From: Opitutia bacterium
GTDB lineage: Bacteria; Verrucomicrobiota; Verrucomicrobiia; Opitutales; UBA953
Length of the DNA stretch: 61,562 nt
Direction: 5' to 3'
Assembly (NCBI GenBank): GCA_947378905.1
Contig: CANCLV010000002.1
Coordinates: 1-61,562, forward strand
In this document: in pieces, positions 1 through 9,400 of the stretch
How the letters are laid out: each line of letters starts with the position of its first letter
How positions within the stretch are numbered: position 1 is the first letter of the stretch
The notes under the pieces: model-generated
What the model saw: the letters and a program-made list of their open reading frames with translations, nothing else
The model's database searches: none
What the model was told of the DNA's origin: nothing
Position numbers and translations under genes: made by a program

Positions 1-615
1 GGTTTAATATCTATTACCGTTGGTTTGATTGCTACGCTGGTCGCCTTGTTCGTTGGGGTTATTTATGGAATAGTGGCAGCGGAGTTAGGTGGGCGCTTCG
101 AAGATTTTTCGATGCGGGTGATTGATATCATCAGCACACTTCCGCTAACACTTATTGTTGTTTTATGTACGGTAGTTTTCGGACAAAACATTTGGCTGAT
201 CTTTTTGGCGGTGGGTGGAGTCTCTTGGTTGACCATGGCGCGCATTATTTGCACGAAGACGCGTCAGCTTAAGAGTCGGCAATTTGTCGACGCCTCCGTC
301 GCCTTAGGTCAATCCCGCCTGGGAATTATTTTTCATCATTATCTTCCCAACTTAGCGGGCACCATCGCTGTCTATGCGACGCTGACGATTCCGAATGTAT
401 TGATGCTTGAAGCCTTTGTGAGCTTCTTAGGTTTGGGTGTTAAAGCGCCGATGACATCGTGGGGTCTGTTAATCAAAGAAGGAACGGATGTCATGGAGCA
501 GTGTCCCTGGCTTTTAATTATCCCGGCCACCACTTTTGCTCTGTCGCTGCTTTCACTGAGTTATTTAGGTGATGGCTTGCGCGATGCTTTTGATCCGCGT
601 AGTAATAAAAATTAA
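1..615 (+). CDS. ABC transporter permease, OppC/DppC type (5' end outside window)
   Basis: Inner-membrane permease subunit of a peptide/nickel-type ABC importer. The reading frame is open from base 1, so the true start lies upstream; only the C-terminal 204 codons are here. Visible are several hydrophobic helices and the conserved cytoplasmic coupling (EAA-type) loop around VDASVALGQSRLGIIFHHYL, where it would contact the ATPase, followed by the family-typical ending GDGLRDAFDPR. The family assignment is secure; the substrate cannot be read from the sequence. Its usual partners (second permease, ATPases, binding protein) would lie upstream. The next gene starts 2 bases after the stop and may be cotranscribed. 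Confidence 0.9.
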   Translation, partial: GLISITVGLIATLVALFVGVIYGIVAAELGGRFEDFSMRVIDIISTLPLTLIVVLCTVVFGQNIWLIFLAVGGVSWLTMARIICTKTRQLKSRQFVDASVALGQSRLGIIFHHYLPNLAGTIAVYATLTIPNVLMLEAFVSFLGLGVKAPMTSWGLLIKEGTDVMEQCPWLLIIPATTFALSLLSLSYLGDGLRDAFDPRSNKN

Positions 616-617
616 TC

Positions 618-881
618 ATGCCTCTCCGACGCTATATCGTGATCAAGTCCGATGGTTCAGAAGGGCAGGAGTTTGAAGTCGATTTACCGAAGGATGCACC
701 AGACTTCACTTTGCATCCGGTAACGAAGGAGCCCTGTCGTCGGGTGATTGATTCACCCAGTCTGACGATTAAGTACGGCGAAGGTGCGATGAAACAATCC
801 GTCTCTGATGAAAAATTGCGCCAAGCCGGTTTTCAGAGGTTAGAAAAAAATGGCGAAGGCGGTTGGAATAAAATTAATTAA
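618..881 (+). CDS. small FmdB-like protein without the zinc-ribbon cysteines
   Basis: An 87-residue soluble protein. The opening MPLRRYIVIKSDGSEGQEFEV and the later PVTKEPCRRVIDSP resemble FmdB-type putative regulatory proteins (short proteins with a CxxC...CxxC zinc ribbon), but only one cysteine remains, so zinc binding is unlikely. The C-terminal half is charged and contains KLRQAGFQRLEKNGEGG. It follows the permease by 2 bases and ends just before a strong hairpin, so it is probably the last gene of that operon. Function unknown; the FmdB relationship is a judgement from pattern, not from a search. Confidence 0.6.
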   Translation: MPLRRYIVIKSDGSEGQEFEVDLPKDAPDFTLHPVTKEPCRRVIDSPSLTIKYGEGAMKQSVSDEKLRQAGFQRLEKNGEGGWNKIN

Positions 882-890
882 CTCCTAAAA

Positions 891-917
891 CGAAACGCCC
901 CGCTTTTTGGCGGGGCG
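891..917 (-). terminator. intrinsic terminator downstream of rpsP
   Basis: Perfect 8-bp GC stem (cgccccgc/gcggggcg, 896-903 and 910-917). Read on the minus strand it is followed by a T-rich run (tttcgtttt), which suits termination of rpsP. It also lies just past the plus-strand gene at 618 and may act weakly in that direction. Confidence 0.75.
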
Positions 918-960
918 AGACGTCGTCAGGGTGGGGCGTTTCCGCCGTTAAAAAGTTTAC

Positions 961-1215
961 TTAAGCTTTGGCTGTCGCGCGTGCGCGTTTAACCAGTGAC
1001 TTAGCAGTGTCGGAAGGCTGAGCTCCGAGCTTGATCCAATGATCAACGCGTTCAACGTTGATGACGAGAGGAGCAGCTTTGCCGCGTGCGCTTGGGTTGT
1101 AATGACCAAGAACTTCAACGAAGCGACCGTCGCGACGGATGTGTTGTTCGGCCACAACGAGACGATAGGTCGGCTCGTTCTTGGTTCCGAAACGTTGGAG
1201 GCGAATGCGTAACAT
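961..1215 (-). CDS. rpsP: 30S ribosomal protein S16
   Basis: An 84-residue S16 protein of the small ribosomal subunit. It begins with the family signature MLRIRLQRFGTKNEPTYRLVV and carries GRFVEVLGHYNP; length is normal. It is followed by a strong terminator. In most bacteria rpsP is the first gene of rpsP-rimM-trmD-rplS. Here it lies downstream of rplS, separated by about 280 bases and a terminator, so it probably has its own promoter in that gap. No rimM is found nearby. Confidence 0.95.
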   Translation of the reverse strand: MLRIRLQRFGTKNEPTYRLVVAEQHIRRDGRFVEVLGHYNPSARGKAAPLVINVERVDHWIKLGAQPSDTAKSLVKRARATAKA

Positions 1216-1450
1216 AAATAGGGAGAAGGTGAGAGAAGGCCTAACTTGGGTTTAGCCAAAAGAGGAAAGAGAAAAAACGCAGGCGAAGGGAGGGGAGTCA
1301 AGCCTGCACCTCCCAAATTGTGCTAATTTATTTAATGAGTTATTCACGATTTAACCAAAAACACGATTTAAGTGCTTAATAATGAACGGCTTCATTTGCT
1401 TGAAGTCGCTCATTTAAATTAGTCCATCGGGCAGAATCTGTTGAAATATA

Positions 1451-1475
1451 AAAAAACCCGCCAGAGCGGGTCTTT
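1451..1475 (-). terminator. rplS terminator; remainder of the 281-base gap 1216-1496 has no gene
   Basis: Stem acccgc/gcgggt (1456-1461 and 1466-1471) with a four-base loop; on the minus strand it is followed by six or more Ts. A second perfect inverted repeat (taatcgtt g aacgatta, 1483-1499) overlaps the rplS stop codon. The rest of the gap is AT-rich and should hold the rpsP promoter, but I see no box good enough to name. Confidence 0.75.
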
Positions 1476-1496
1476 TAAAAGTTAATCGTTGAACGA

Positions 1497-1886
1497 TTAC
1501 TTGGCTACGGTTTCAGCGGATGGATCGTAGCGCTTTTCTTTAACCTTGGTAGCGGACTTACCTTGGCGACCACGCAGGTAGAAGAGGCGGGCCTTCATGA
1601 CTTGTGACACGCGCTCGACTTCGATTTTTTCGATATTGGGAGAGTGGACAGGGAAAGTACGCTCAACGCCTTCGCCGAAAGATACGCGGCGAACGGTAAA
1701 GGTTTCTTGAACGTTACCACCTTTGCGGGAGATCACGATACCCGAGAAAACCTGGGTGCGTTCTTTGTCGCCTTCGCGAACCTTGGTGGAGACGCGTACG
1801 CCGTCACCGACTTTAAAAGAGTCGGCACCGCGGTTAGCTTTAAGTTGCGACTGGGTCGCGAATTGGAGGAGGGGATGGTTGCTCAT
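1497..1886 (-). CDS. rplS: 50S ribosomal protein L19
   Basis: A 129-residue L19 protein at the interface of the two ribosomal subunits. I chose the ATG at 1886 (MSNHPLLQFATQSQLKANR) rather than an in-frame start 75 bases upstream, because the family begins near here and the longer form would overlap the trmD end. Core motifs FKVGDGVRVSTKVREGDKER, TQVFSGIVISRKG and SFGEGVERTFPVHSP are clear. It follows trmD by 8 bases and is presumably cotranscribed with it. The C-terminal lysine-rich tail is slightly longer than in E. coli. Confidence 0.95.
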   Translation of the reverse strand: MSNHPLLQFATQSQLKANRGADSFKVGDGVRVSTKVREGDKERTQVFSGIVISRKGGNVQETFTVRRVSFGEGVERTFPVHSPNIEKIEVERVSQVMKARLFYLRGRQGKSATKVKEKRYDPSAETVAK

Positions 1887-1894
1887 GGCTGGTT

Positions 1895-2575
1895 TTATTT
1901 GTCTTCCAGTAGGTCGGGCCTTCGTTGCTTTGTCTTCTCGATTTGCTTTGCCCGACGCCATTTTTCGATTTCAGCGTGGTGGCCTCCGAGGAGGACCGGG
2001 GGCACTTCGAGACCATCATAAACAGCGGGTCTAGTGTACTGCGGAAAGGCGAGCAACTTGCCGTTGTAGCTATCCCCAGTCAAGGAGTTTTCCTCACCAA
2101 GTACCCCAGGAATCTGCCGACCGACGCAATCGACCAAAATACAGGCCGGAAGGGTGCCATTTGTTAACACATAGTCCCCGACAGATACTTCGCGGGTAAC
2201 CCGGGCATCCCGGAACCGCTGGTCGATACCCTCATAATGGCCAGAAACTAGGATTAAGTGGGGTTTCTTGGCTAATTCACGGGCTAAATCGTTGGTTAGC
2301 TGCTCGCCATCGGGGCAAAGGTAGATGACTTCCGCCCCCGGGGTGGCCAGGCCATCCACGGCATCAAATAGGGGCTGGCAGGTCATTAACATGCCTGGAC
2401 CCCCCCCATAGGGGACATCGTCCACTTTATGATGTTTATCTTTCGACCAGTCCCGAAGGTTGTGGGCTTTAAATTCAATTAACCCGTTTTCAATGGCTCG
2501 CCCAATAACCGATTCCTGCAAGAAGCCGTTGGCCATTGCAGGGAAGAGAGTGATGAGATCGATACGCACAGCCAT
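1895..2575 (-). CDS. trmD: tRNA (guanine37-N1)-methyltransferase
   Basis: TrmD methylates G37 next to the anticodon with S-adenosylmethionine, preventing frameshifts. The 226-residue protein shows the knotted SPOUT-fold motifs: HHKVDDVPYGGGPGM near residue 50, LVSGHYEGIDQRF (usual CGRYEGIDER), and EVSVGDYVLTNGTLPA (usual EISIGDYVLSGGELPA). The C-terminal FPQYTRP and GGHHAEIEKWRR are also typical. Upstream rimM is missing; the preceding minus-strand gene is an unrelated secreted hydrolase 55 bases away. Confidence 0.95.
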   Translation of the reverse strand: MAVRIDLITLFPAMANGFLQESVIGRAIENGLIEFKAHNLRDWSKDKHHKVDDVPYGGGPGMLMTCQPLFDAVDGLATPGAEVIYLCPDGEQLTNDLARELAKKPHLILVSGHYEGIDQRFRDARVTREVSVGDYVLTNGTLPACILVDCVGRQIPGVLGEENSLTGDSYNGKLLAFPQYTRPAVYDGLEVPPVLLGGHHAEIEKWRRAKQIEKTKQRRPDLLEDK

Positions 2576-2630
2576 CTTGAAGTGTCTATCAACGTCTTAA
2601 AATTATAGGAGAGCAAGCCATCGATAAAAA

Positions 2631-3674
2631 TTATTTTTTTCTTAAATTCATCGGAGTCGATGCCTCGGGCGCGACAGCAGTTCCGACCGCATTTACATCC
2701 GAGGTGAAAAGATACTTCCAAACTTCATCTTGGAGGTAGTTGCCTTTCGTATCTTTAGGAGAATTTTTATTCGGCTGCACATAACTATGTGCTTTGGCTG
2801 GGTCGTTTTTTACATCACCTTGCGTTGTAAGTCTTCTCGAATGAGCAAAGGGTGCAGGTGTCGTATCGGCATCAATGATGGGCCCGAATTTATTAAGTCC
2901 TAATAGTAGCCAAGATCGAGTGTAGTGATTACCGGTCCATCCTCCGTCTAAAATATGACTGTACCCAAAGAAGCGATTCGGCGGTGTCGCTGAGGGGAGT
3001 GATTGCCAGTCTTCGAATTGATCACGTGGCCCGCAGAACATAACAACGCGTGCCACTTTTTGTTGAATGCCGAAACGGGCGGATGAAGTGGCACCATGTG
3101 AAGAACCAGCGATAATTATTTTTTCCCAATTTAAACCCGTGCCGTCCGACTTCAAAAAATAATCCCACCGCGCAGTGGGCTGATTTTTGGCGAGAAACTT
3201 TATCAGTTGGAAGGCACGCTCCTGCATACTGTCCGCCAAAGGGATTTGGATAAATTTTGAAGTATCTAATCCAGTCAGCGCTTCGCAGCGAATATTTCCT
3301 AAATGCTGAGTGTCCTCTTTAGGCTCCGTGTTTAATTGGCTAAACCACTCACGAGCATAAGCCACTTGGATAGAGTGTAGTCCGTAATGATTTAATCGTT
3401 CTGCGAGCAATGGATTATAGCCCATGAGCCAGATAACGCACTGTCCTCGTGGCTTGACGCTTGTATCCACGTCGGCGTTTTCGGTATCGGTTGGTTTGCC
3501 GTCTTTTTCTAAACAGAAGTTTATTTCCGGATGAGAGCTGCATCGAGAGTCGATCACGCTGGCACGTGTGCTGGTGTGATAAGCCTGCGGATGTGGATCC
3601 GAATAGATTAATAGATCTTCGGCCGAAAGAGGGGTGAAGAATAGAAGCAGAAACAGGGGTACCGCACGATTCAT
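2631..3674 (-). CDS. secreted alpha/beta-hydrolase-like protein (BPSS1187-like)
   Basis: A 347-residue protein with a clear N-terminal signal peptide (hydrophobic PLFLLLFFTPLSA, cleavage near AEDLL), so it is periplasmic or exported. A GxSxG nucleophile elbow is present as IIAGSSHGATSS in mid-protein, preceded by a strand-like stretch. MFCGPRDQFEDW and the C-terminal AKAHSYVQ could supply the acid and histidine. It resembles the BPSS1187 family of PVC and proteobacterial esterase-like proteins; substrate unknown. It sits just upstream of trmD but is probably a separate unit, divergent from the FAD gene at 3801. Confidence 0.75.
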   Translation of the reverse strand: MNRAVPLFLLLFFTPLSAEDLLIYSDPHPQAYHTSTRASVIDSRCSSHPEINFCLEKDGKPTDTENADVDTSVKPRGQCVIWLMGYNPLLAERLNHYGLHSIQVAYAREWFSQLNTEPKEDTQHLGNIRCEALTGLDTSKFIQIPLADSMQERAFQLIKFLAKNQPTARWDYFLKSDGTGLNWEKIIIAGSSHGATSSARFGIQQKVARVVMFCGPRDQFEDWQSLPSATPPNRFFGYSHILDGGWTGNHYTRSWLLLGLNKFGPIIDADTTPAPFAHSRRLTTQGDVKNDPAKAHSYVQPNKNSPKDTKGNYLQDEVWKYLFTSDVNAVGTAVAPEASTPMNLRKK

Positions 3675-3800
3675 AGCCTAATTATGAGCCAAGATTCTCA
3701 TGAGAGCAAGGCAGTGACGCTCTCGTGATAGGCATTTTAAGTTTTATTTTATCTTCTGCTTGCTCCAATCAGGCTTAATCTTCTCCTTTTCTCTACATTT

Positions 3801-5291
3801 ATGCCTTCGCCCTTTGATAATCTTTTGCCTCGTTACGACGCTGTCGTCATCGGAGCTGGTTTAGGCGGAATGACCGCTGCTAATAATTTAGCTAAATTTG
3901 GTCGAAAGGTTTTACTCGTTGAGCACCACTATCAATTGGGCGGATTAGCCACATTCTTTAAACGCGCGGGTGGTCATATTTTTGATATTTCTCTGCACGG
4001 CTTTCCGCACGGCATGATAAAGTCTACTCGCCGTTACTGGACGAAGGAGATTTCGGATAAGATTCATCAACTGAAAGATGTTCGGTTTATTAATCCCGAC
4101 TTCGACGTCCGGACGACTTTCGACCGCGTAGACTTTACGCGTATTATGATCGAGCAATTTAAAATCCCCGCGGAAACCGTGGAGGCATTTTTTGCTCATT
4201 TAAGAGAGATGAATTATTACGACAACGATCCACGCACGACGCGTGAGTTGTTTGAACAGTTCTTCCCCGGTCGACCCGATGTGCAACGCCTACTGCTAGA
4301 GCCGATTGCTTACGCTAACGGTTCAACTTTAGACGACCCCGCCATTACCTTCGGAATTGTTTTCTCCAATTTCATGTCCAAGGGCGTGTTTATTTTTCAA
4401 GGCGGTACGGACACGATGATTAATATTATGACGGCCGAGATGAAAGCGAATGGCGTAGATATTCGTCGTAATGTCTTGGTTGAAAAAGTGGTGGTCGAAA
4501 AAGATTCTGCCGGAGTTCGTCGCGTGGTGGGAGTTAAATTGCGCGGTACACGTCTTGGTGAAGAAGCTGAAGTCGCCTGTGCGACGGTGATATCGAATGC
4601 TAACATTAAAGATACTGTTTTAAAACTGAGCGACGCCTCGTCGTTTGATACTGAGTTCTTGGCCCAAGCCAAAGCGGTGCGCGTGAATACCTCTTCTTGT
4701 CAGGTTTACATGGGTATCCGTGAAGGCGAAAGTATTCCAATGATTGGAGATTTAGTATTCACGTCGGAAGCAAAACCATTTTCCAGCAACGAGCTCACTG
4801 ATTTTCACACGACGTCTCGGACTTACTCAGTTTATTATCCTGATACGCGTCCGCACACGAAAACTCCACGGTACGGCATCGTTACCTCAATCAATCAACG
4901 TTGGGAAGATTGGGCACATTTATCGGAAGCAGATTATCAGACGCACAAGAATCGCGTGATCGAGGAGTCCTTAGTCGGACTCGAAAAATTTATTCCTGAT
5001 ATTCGTCAAAAAGTTAATCACTTAGAAGCGGCCACTCCGCGCACAGTGAATCGTTATGTCCGACACATCGGCGGAACATCCTTTGGAACTAAGTTTGAAG
5101 GCCTAAAAGTGTCGATGGGCCTACCCGAACAAGTGGCTGGCTTATATCACGCTGGCAGCGTGGGCATTATTATGTCGGGCTGGCTCGGGACGATTAATTA
5201 TGGTGTGATTGTTTCTGCTAAGGCCGATTCTTATTTGCGCGATCCATCCGCCAAACCCTTAGGCGAAGCAGAAGCGAGCGCTGGAGTTTAA
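3801..5291 (+). CDS. CrtI/retinol-saturase-like FAD-dependent oxidoreductase
   Basis: A 496-residue flavoprotein. The N-terminal Rossmann motif YDAVVIGAGLGGMTAANNLA, then VEHHYQLGGLATFF (FAD contact), and the C-terminal LYHAGSVGIIMSGWLGTINYG match the phytoene-desaturase/all-trans-retinol-saturase superfamily, which acts on isoprenoid double bonds. No carotenoid genes are adjacent, so the substrate is open. The stop is one base before the next start (taa-a-atg), so it is likely translated together with the lactonase gene. A paralogue lies at 25104. Superfamily sure, function unsure. Confidence 0.85.
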   Translation: MPSPFDNLLPRYDAVVIGAGLGGMTAANNLAKFGRKVLLVEHHYQLGGLATFFKRAGGHIFDISLHGFPHGMIKSTRRYWTKEISDKIHQLKDVRFINPDFDVRTTFDRVDFTRIMIEQFKIPAETVEAFFAHLREMNYYDNDPRTTRELFEQFFPGRPDVQRLLLEPIAYANGSTLDDPAITFGIVFSNFMSKGVFIFQGGTDTMINIMTAEMKANGVDIRRNVLVEKVVVEKDSAGVRRVVGVKLRGTRLGEEAEVACATVISNANIKDTVLKLSDASSFDTEFLAQAKAVRVNTSSCQVYMGIREGESIPMIGDLVFTSEAKPFSSNELTDFHTTSRTYSVYYPDTRPHTKTPRYGIVTSINQRWEDWAHLSEADYQTHKNRVIEESLVGLEKFIPDIRQKVNHLEAATPRTVNRYVRHIGGTSFGTKFEGLKVSMGLPEQVAGLYHAGSVGIIMSGWLGTINYGVIVSAKADSYLRDPSAKPLGEAEASAGV

Positions 5292-5292
5292 A

Positions 5293-6396
5293 ATGAATTA
5301 CCTCACATTTGTATTTATTGTACTAGCCTCACTCGCGCCCGCGCGTGAACTCACTTTTTACGTCGGCACTTTAGGGCCCGAAGCAAAGGGCATTTGGCGT
5401 GGAACGATCGATGAGCAGACCGGAAAAATATCCGCCCCCGTTTTACTCGCAGAAATTAAAAACGCTTCTTTTTTAGCCCTTCGACCTGATGGACAGACAC
5501 TCTATGCGACGACTGAAATGTCTGACGGCTCGGGCGGAGTCGCGGCTTTCAAATTAAATACCGACGGAAGTATTAAATTATTAAATTCACAAACGACGGT
5601 TGGAAAAAATTGTAATCACATTGCGGTTGATGCGACGGGTAAAAATTGTGCGGTCGCCAATTATGGTTCGGGTTCGGTGGCTTCTTTGCCTATTAAAGCA
5701 GATGGATCACTCGCTGAGTTTAGTGGATTCGTTCAACATGTTGGTAAAAGCGTTCATCCTGCGCGTCAGACCAGTCCGCATGCTCACGGAGTTTATTTTG
5801 ATGCCACCAATAAATTTCTCGCAGTGCCCGATTTAGGTATCGATCAAATTATTGTGTATCGATTTGAGGCCAATCGCGGAAATCTTGATTCACTGCCGCC
5901 AGTAAATGTGATGCAGAAGCCTGGCGATGGCCCGCGCCATTTAGTTTTTCACCCAGCATTGCCACTGGCTTACGCTTGCAATGAGTTGTCACTTACGGTA
6001 ACTGCTTTTCACTTCGACGTAAAAACGGGAGCGTTAAATCCATTTCAAGTTATCGAAACTCTACCTGTAACCGCGGAACGCAAGGGTGCGTCGACGGCCG
6101 AAATTTTTTGCAGTCCTAATGGTAAGAACCTTTACGTTTCTAATCGGATTCACGATTCCATCGCCGTCTTCTCGATTGGCACGGATGGTTCGTTGAAATT
6201 GATTCAGCATCAAATGGGGGTGCCTGCGACGCCCCGAGGATTTGGTCTTTCACCCGACGGACAATGGTTGGTTTGCGCTGGGCAAAAATCGGGTACTTTG
6301 AACGCTTACCGGGTTGATCCCGAGTCGGGCATGCTCACTGACACCCAACAAGCGGTGAGGGTCGGTTCGGCAAGTTGCGTCATTTTTGCCAAATAA
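5293..6396 (+). CDS. secreted lactonase, 6-phosphogluconolactonase-like beta-propeller
   Basis: A 367-residue seven-bladed propeller protein of the YbhE/Pgl lactonase family. A short signal peptide (FVFIVLASLAPA) implies export, unlike cytoplasmic Pgl. Family motifs: FYVGTLGPEAKGIWRGTID, NYGSGSVASLPI, HPARQTSPHAHGV (usual RQ..PHAHS) and GDGPRHLVFHP. Exported members are common in PVC bacteria and are thought to hydrolyse sugar lactones made by periplasmic oxidation. Tightly coupled to the preceding FAD gene. Substrate not determined. Confidence 0.87.
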   Translation: MNYLTFVFIVLASLAPARELTFYVGTLGPEAKGIWRGTIDEQTGKISAPVLLAEIKNASFLALRPDGQTLYATTEMSDGSGGVAAFKLNTDGSIKLLNSQTTVGKNCNHIAVDATGKNCAVANYGSGSVASLPIKADGSLAEFSGFVQHVGKSVHPARQTSPHAHGVYFDATNKFLAVPDLGIDQIIVYRFEANRGNLDSLPPVNVMQKPGDGPRHLVFHPALPLAYACNELSLTVTAFHFDVKTGALNPFQVIETLPVTAERKGASTAEIFCSPNGKNLYVSNRIHDSIAVFSIGTDGSLKLIQHQMGVPATPRGFGLSPDGQWLVCAGQKSGTLNAYRVDPESGMLTDTQQAVRVGSASCVIFAK

Positions 6397-6498
6397 GTCG
6401 AAAAAGGGCAAAATTTGCCCTGTTGGAAGAAGCTAAATAAATCAGCAACCTTTTCATTCGATTACTGTCAGATAAGAAAGCATAGTTGCTGATAAATC

Positions 6499-9400
6499 AT
6501 GCCCCGATTTATTGTTTATATAACAGTTATTTTATTACCGGGCTGGGTTGTGCCTATTCACGCCGCCTCGGGTGCTGAATTACCTGCGATAGCCCAAAAA
6601 GCTTTAGAGCAAAATCAGGTAAATTTTAGTGCGACTGATTTAGAATTTTTCGAAAAAAATATTCGGCCCATTTTAACGGATCGCTGTTACAAATGTCACT
6701 CTGTGCAAGAGGGAGTTTCCAAGGGTGGATTAATTATGGATACACGTGCGGGATTATTAGCGGGTGGAGATACGGGAGCCGCCATCGTGCCTAATGATAT
6801 AGAGAAATCACTTTTGATTACTGCGGTTCATCAAACGGATCCTGATTTGTCGATGCCTCCTAAAAAAGGTGGGGCTAAATTGCCTGATGCACAAATTGCG
6901 TTGCTTGAGAAATGGGTGAAGATGGGGGCACCAGCACCCGTCGGGGCGGGAGCAGTTAAATTAACAGGCTTATCACAAAAAGCGCGCGACCACTGGGCCT
7001 TTAAATCTTTTACCAAGCCCGCATTGCCCAAAGTAAGTAACGAAGCGTGGTGTCAGAACGAAATCGACTATTTTATTTTAGCTAAATTAGACGAGGTTGG
7101 ATTAAAACCCTCAACGGCCACCGATGGTGAGTCTTTACTGCGTCGATTAAACTACGATTTAATTGGGTTGCCTCCCTCGAACACAGAAGTCGAAGCCTTC
7201 AGCCGCGACTATATTAATGCCAGTGCGGTTGATTCCTATTCTTTGCAGCATAACAAACCTGCCCGAGCCGTGACTAATTTAGTAGAAAAGACGGTCGATC
7301 GTTTACTGGCTTCACCTCAATACGGTGAACGTTGGGCGCGGCATTGGTTAGATTCAGCGCGTTATGCCGATACGCCTGGTAACGCTATTAAGAAAAGTGA
7401 GGCCAATACTTATCCTAATGCGTGGACCTATCGGGATTATGTGATTGATGCATTTAATCATGATAAACCCTACGATCGGTTTATCGTCGAACAATTAGCA
7501 GCCGATCGATTGCCTGACCTCGCTAAAGATGATCCACGTTTGGCTGCCCTTGGTTTTATCACGGTCGGAAAACGTTTTGATAATAATGACGATACCATCG
7601 ACGAAAGAATTGATACCACAACCAAGGCATTCTTGGGTCTGACTGTTGCCTGTGCACGTTGCCATGACCACAAATTCGATCCGATTCCCACTGCCGACTA
7701 TTATTCAATGCACGGAATTTTTGCTTCAACCATGGAGCCGTTAGAAGAGCCCATGATTAAAACAACGCGTATACCTAGTGCAACTGAGCGCGCCGATTTC
7801 GATAAGAAAATGAAGGACTTGGTGGAGTCGAACACCCGTGGTTATTACCGTTATATCCGTGCGCAACTTGCTACCCTCCATAAAGATTTTGCTGGTCGCG
7901 CTTTGTCCGCGATGGCTGGATTCAAGTCCACTCGTTCCGCGGATTTACAAAAAACTTATAATTTCACTCTCGTTCGTGAAGTAGATACTTCGATTATTAT
8001 TAACAAAATTTCGCCCATTACTGCCCCGATTGCTCATCTACAAAAAATCCCTGCTGAGGAATTTGAAGCGAAGGCGCCACAGATTATTGCAAATGTTTTA
8101 GCCAATAAAAAGATTCCGATTAATCCTTACGTGGCTGAGGCTTTAGTGAATTTAAAACCTAAAACGATTGATGATGTTGCTTTGGCTTACCAAGCGATGT
8201 TCAAGAAATACAGTGTTCAGATAAATAATCACATTGATTTACGTAGTACGCCTGGGCGTGCTGGTGAAAAAGACAATCCTGACATCGCGCAACTTGCTGC
8301 GTGGCCTTGGCCTTTGCCCAGTTATGAAGATATCGATAGCACTCCTAAGATTCTTTCACTAATCACGACACGGAGTTTTTGTTATGCATGGCAGGATAAG
8401 CCTAATTTCTTAAATAATAAGATTCCTGGAAAGTATTTCCGCTTCGAAGAAATTAATCAACTGGAGCTCACACACTCGGGTGGACCAGGCAAGGCTATGG
8501 TAGTGGCGGATGTATTGAGCCCTAAAAACAGTAATGTATTCCTAAGGGGTGATCGTAATAAAAAAGGTCCCGTCGTAAATCGCCAGTTCCTAGAAATTCT
8601 TTCGGGTCCTAATCGCGTTCCCTTTACGCAAGGCAGTGGTCGAGTGGAGCTAGCTCAAGCGATTGCGAGCCCCAATAATCCACTGACCGCACGTGTTTTA
8701 GTGAATCGTGTTTGGATGCAGCACTTCGGTGCGGGTATTGTTAGTTCGTTGGATGATTTTGGAAATATGTCCGAAAAGCCAACTCATCCTGAGTTATTAA
8801 ACTGGTTGGCCGCAAACTTCGTGGAGAATGGATGGTCGATAAAAAATCTGCACCGAAAAATGCTGACTTCACAGGCTTATAGACAGTCGGCCAATCCCGC
8901 TATGAACCCGCTCTTTGCGAGTCGCGATGATAATAATCCGAATAAAGTAGATGCTGGAAATAAATACCTCTGGCGCTCCAATTTGCGAAGATTGGATTTT
9001 GAAAGTATCCGTGATGCATTAATCATGCTCACCGGAAAAATGGATGCCACCGTGGGTGGTCGTCCGGTAAATATCACCGATGAGCCTATTAGTTATCGCC
9101 GGAGCATCTACGGTTATATCGACCGTGAACACTTGAGTGACTTACAAGCGCAGTTTGATTTTTCGGATCCCGATATGCCAAACTCTCGCCGAAATTCTAC
9201 GATCGTTCCTCAGCAGGCTTTGTTCTTCATGAATAATCCGTTGTCGGTTGAAGTAGCTCGAGCCGTGGCTGCGCGCCCCGAAGTCGTCGGGGCGATTAAT
9301 GACGATGCCCGAATCACAACCCTGTACCGAATCATGTTCCAAAGAACGCCGAAGCCTGATGAGGCGCGTATGGCTAAAGAGTTTATCAAAAAAGTCACCG

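Noticed and set aside
957..1316. 119-codon frame overlapping rpsP on the same strand
   Set aside because: Shadow frame of a certain ribosomal protein gene, with no protein-like pattern.
1644..2034. Plus-strand frames across rplS and trmD
   Set aside because: Antisense to two certain genes; composition follows their codon positions.
6405..6421. Palindrome agggcaaa-a-tttgccct after the lactonase gene, possible terminator
   Set aside because: Loop too small and no T run follows; left out as a terminator.
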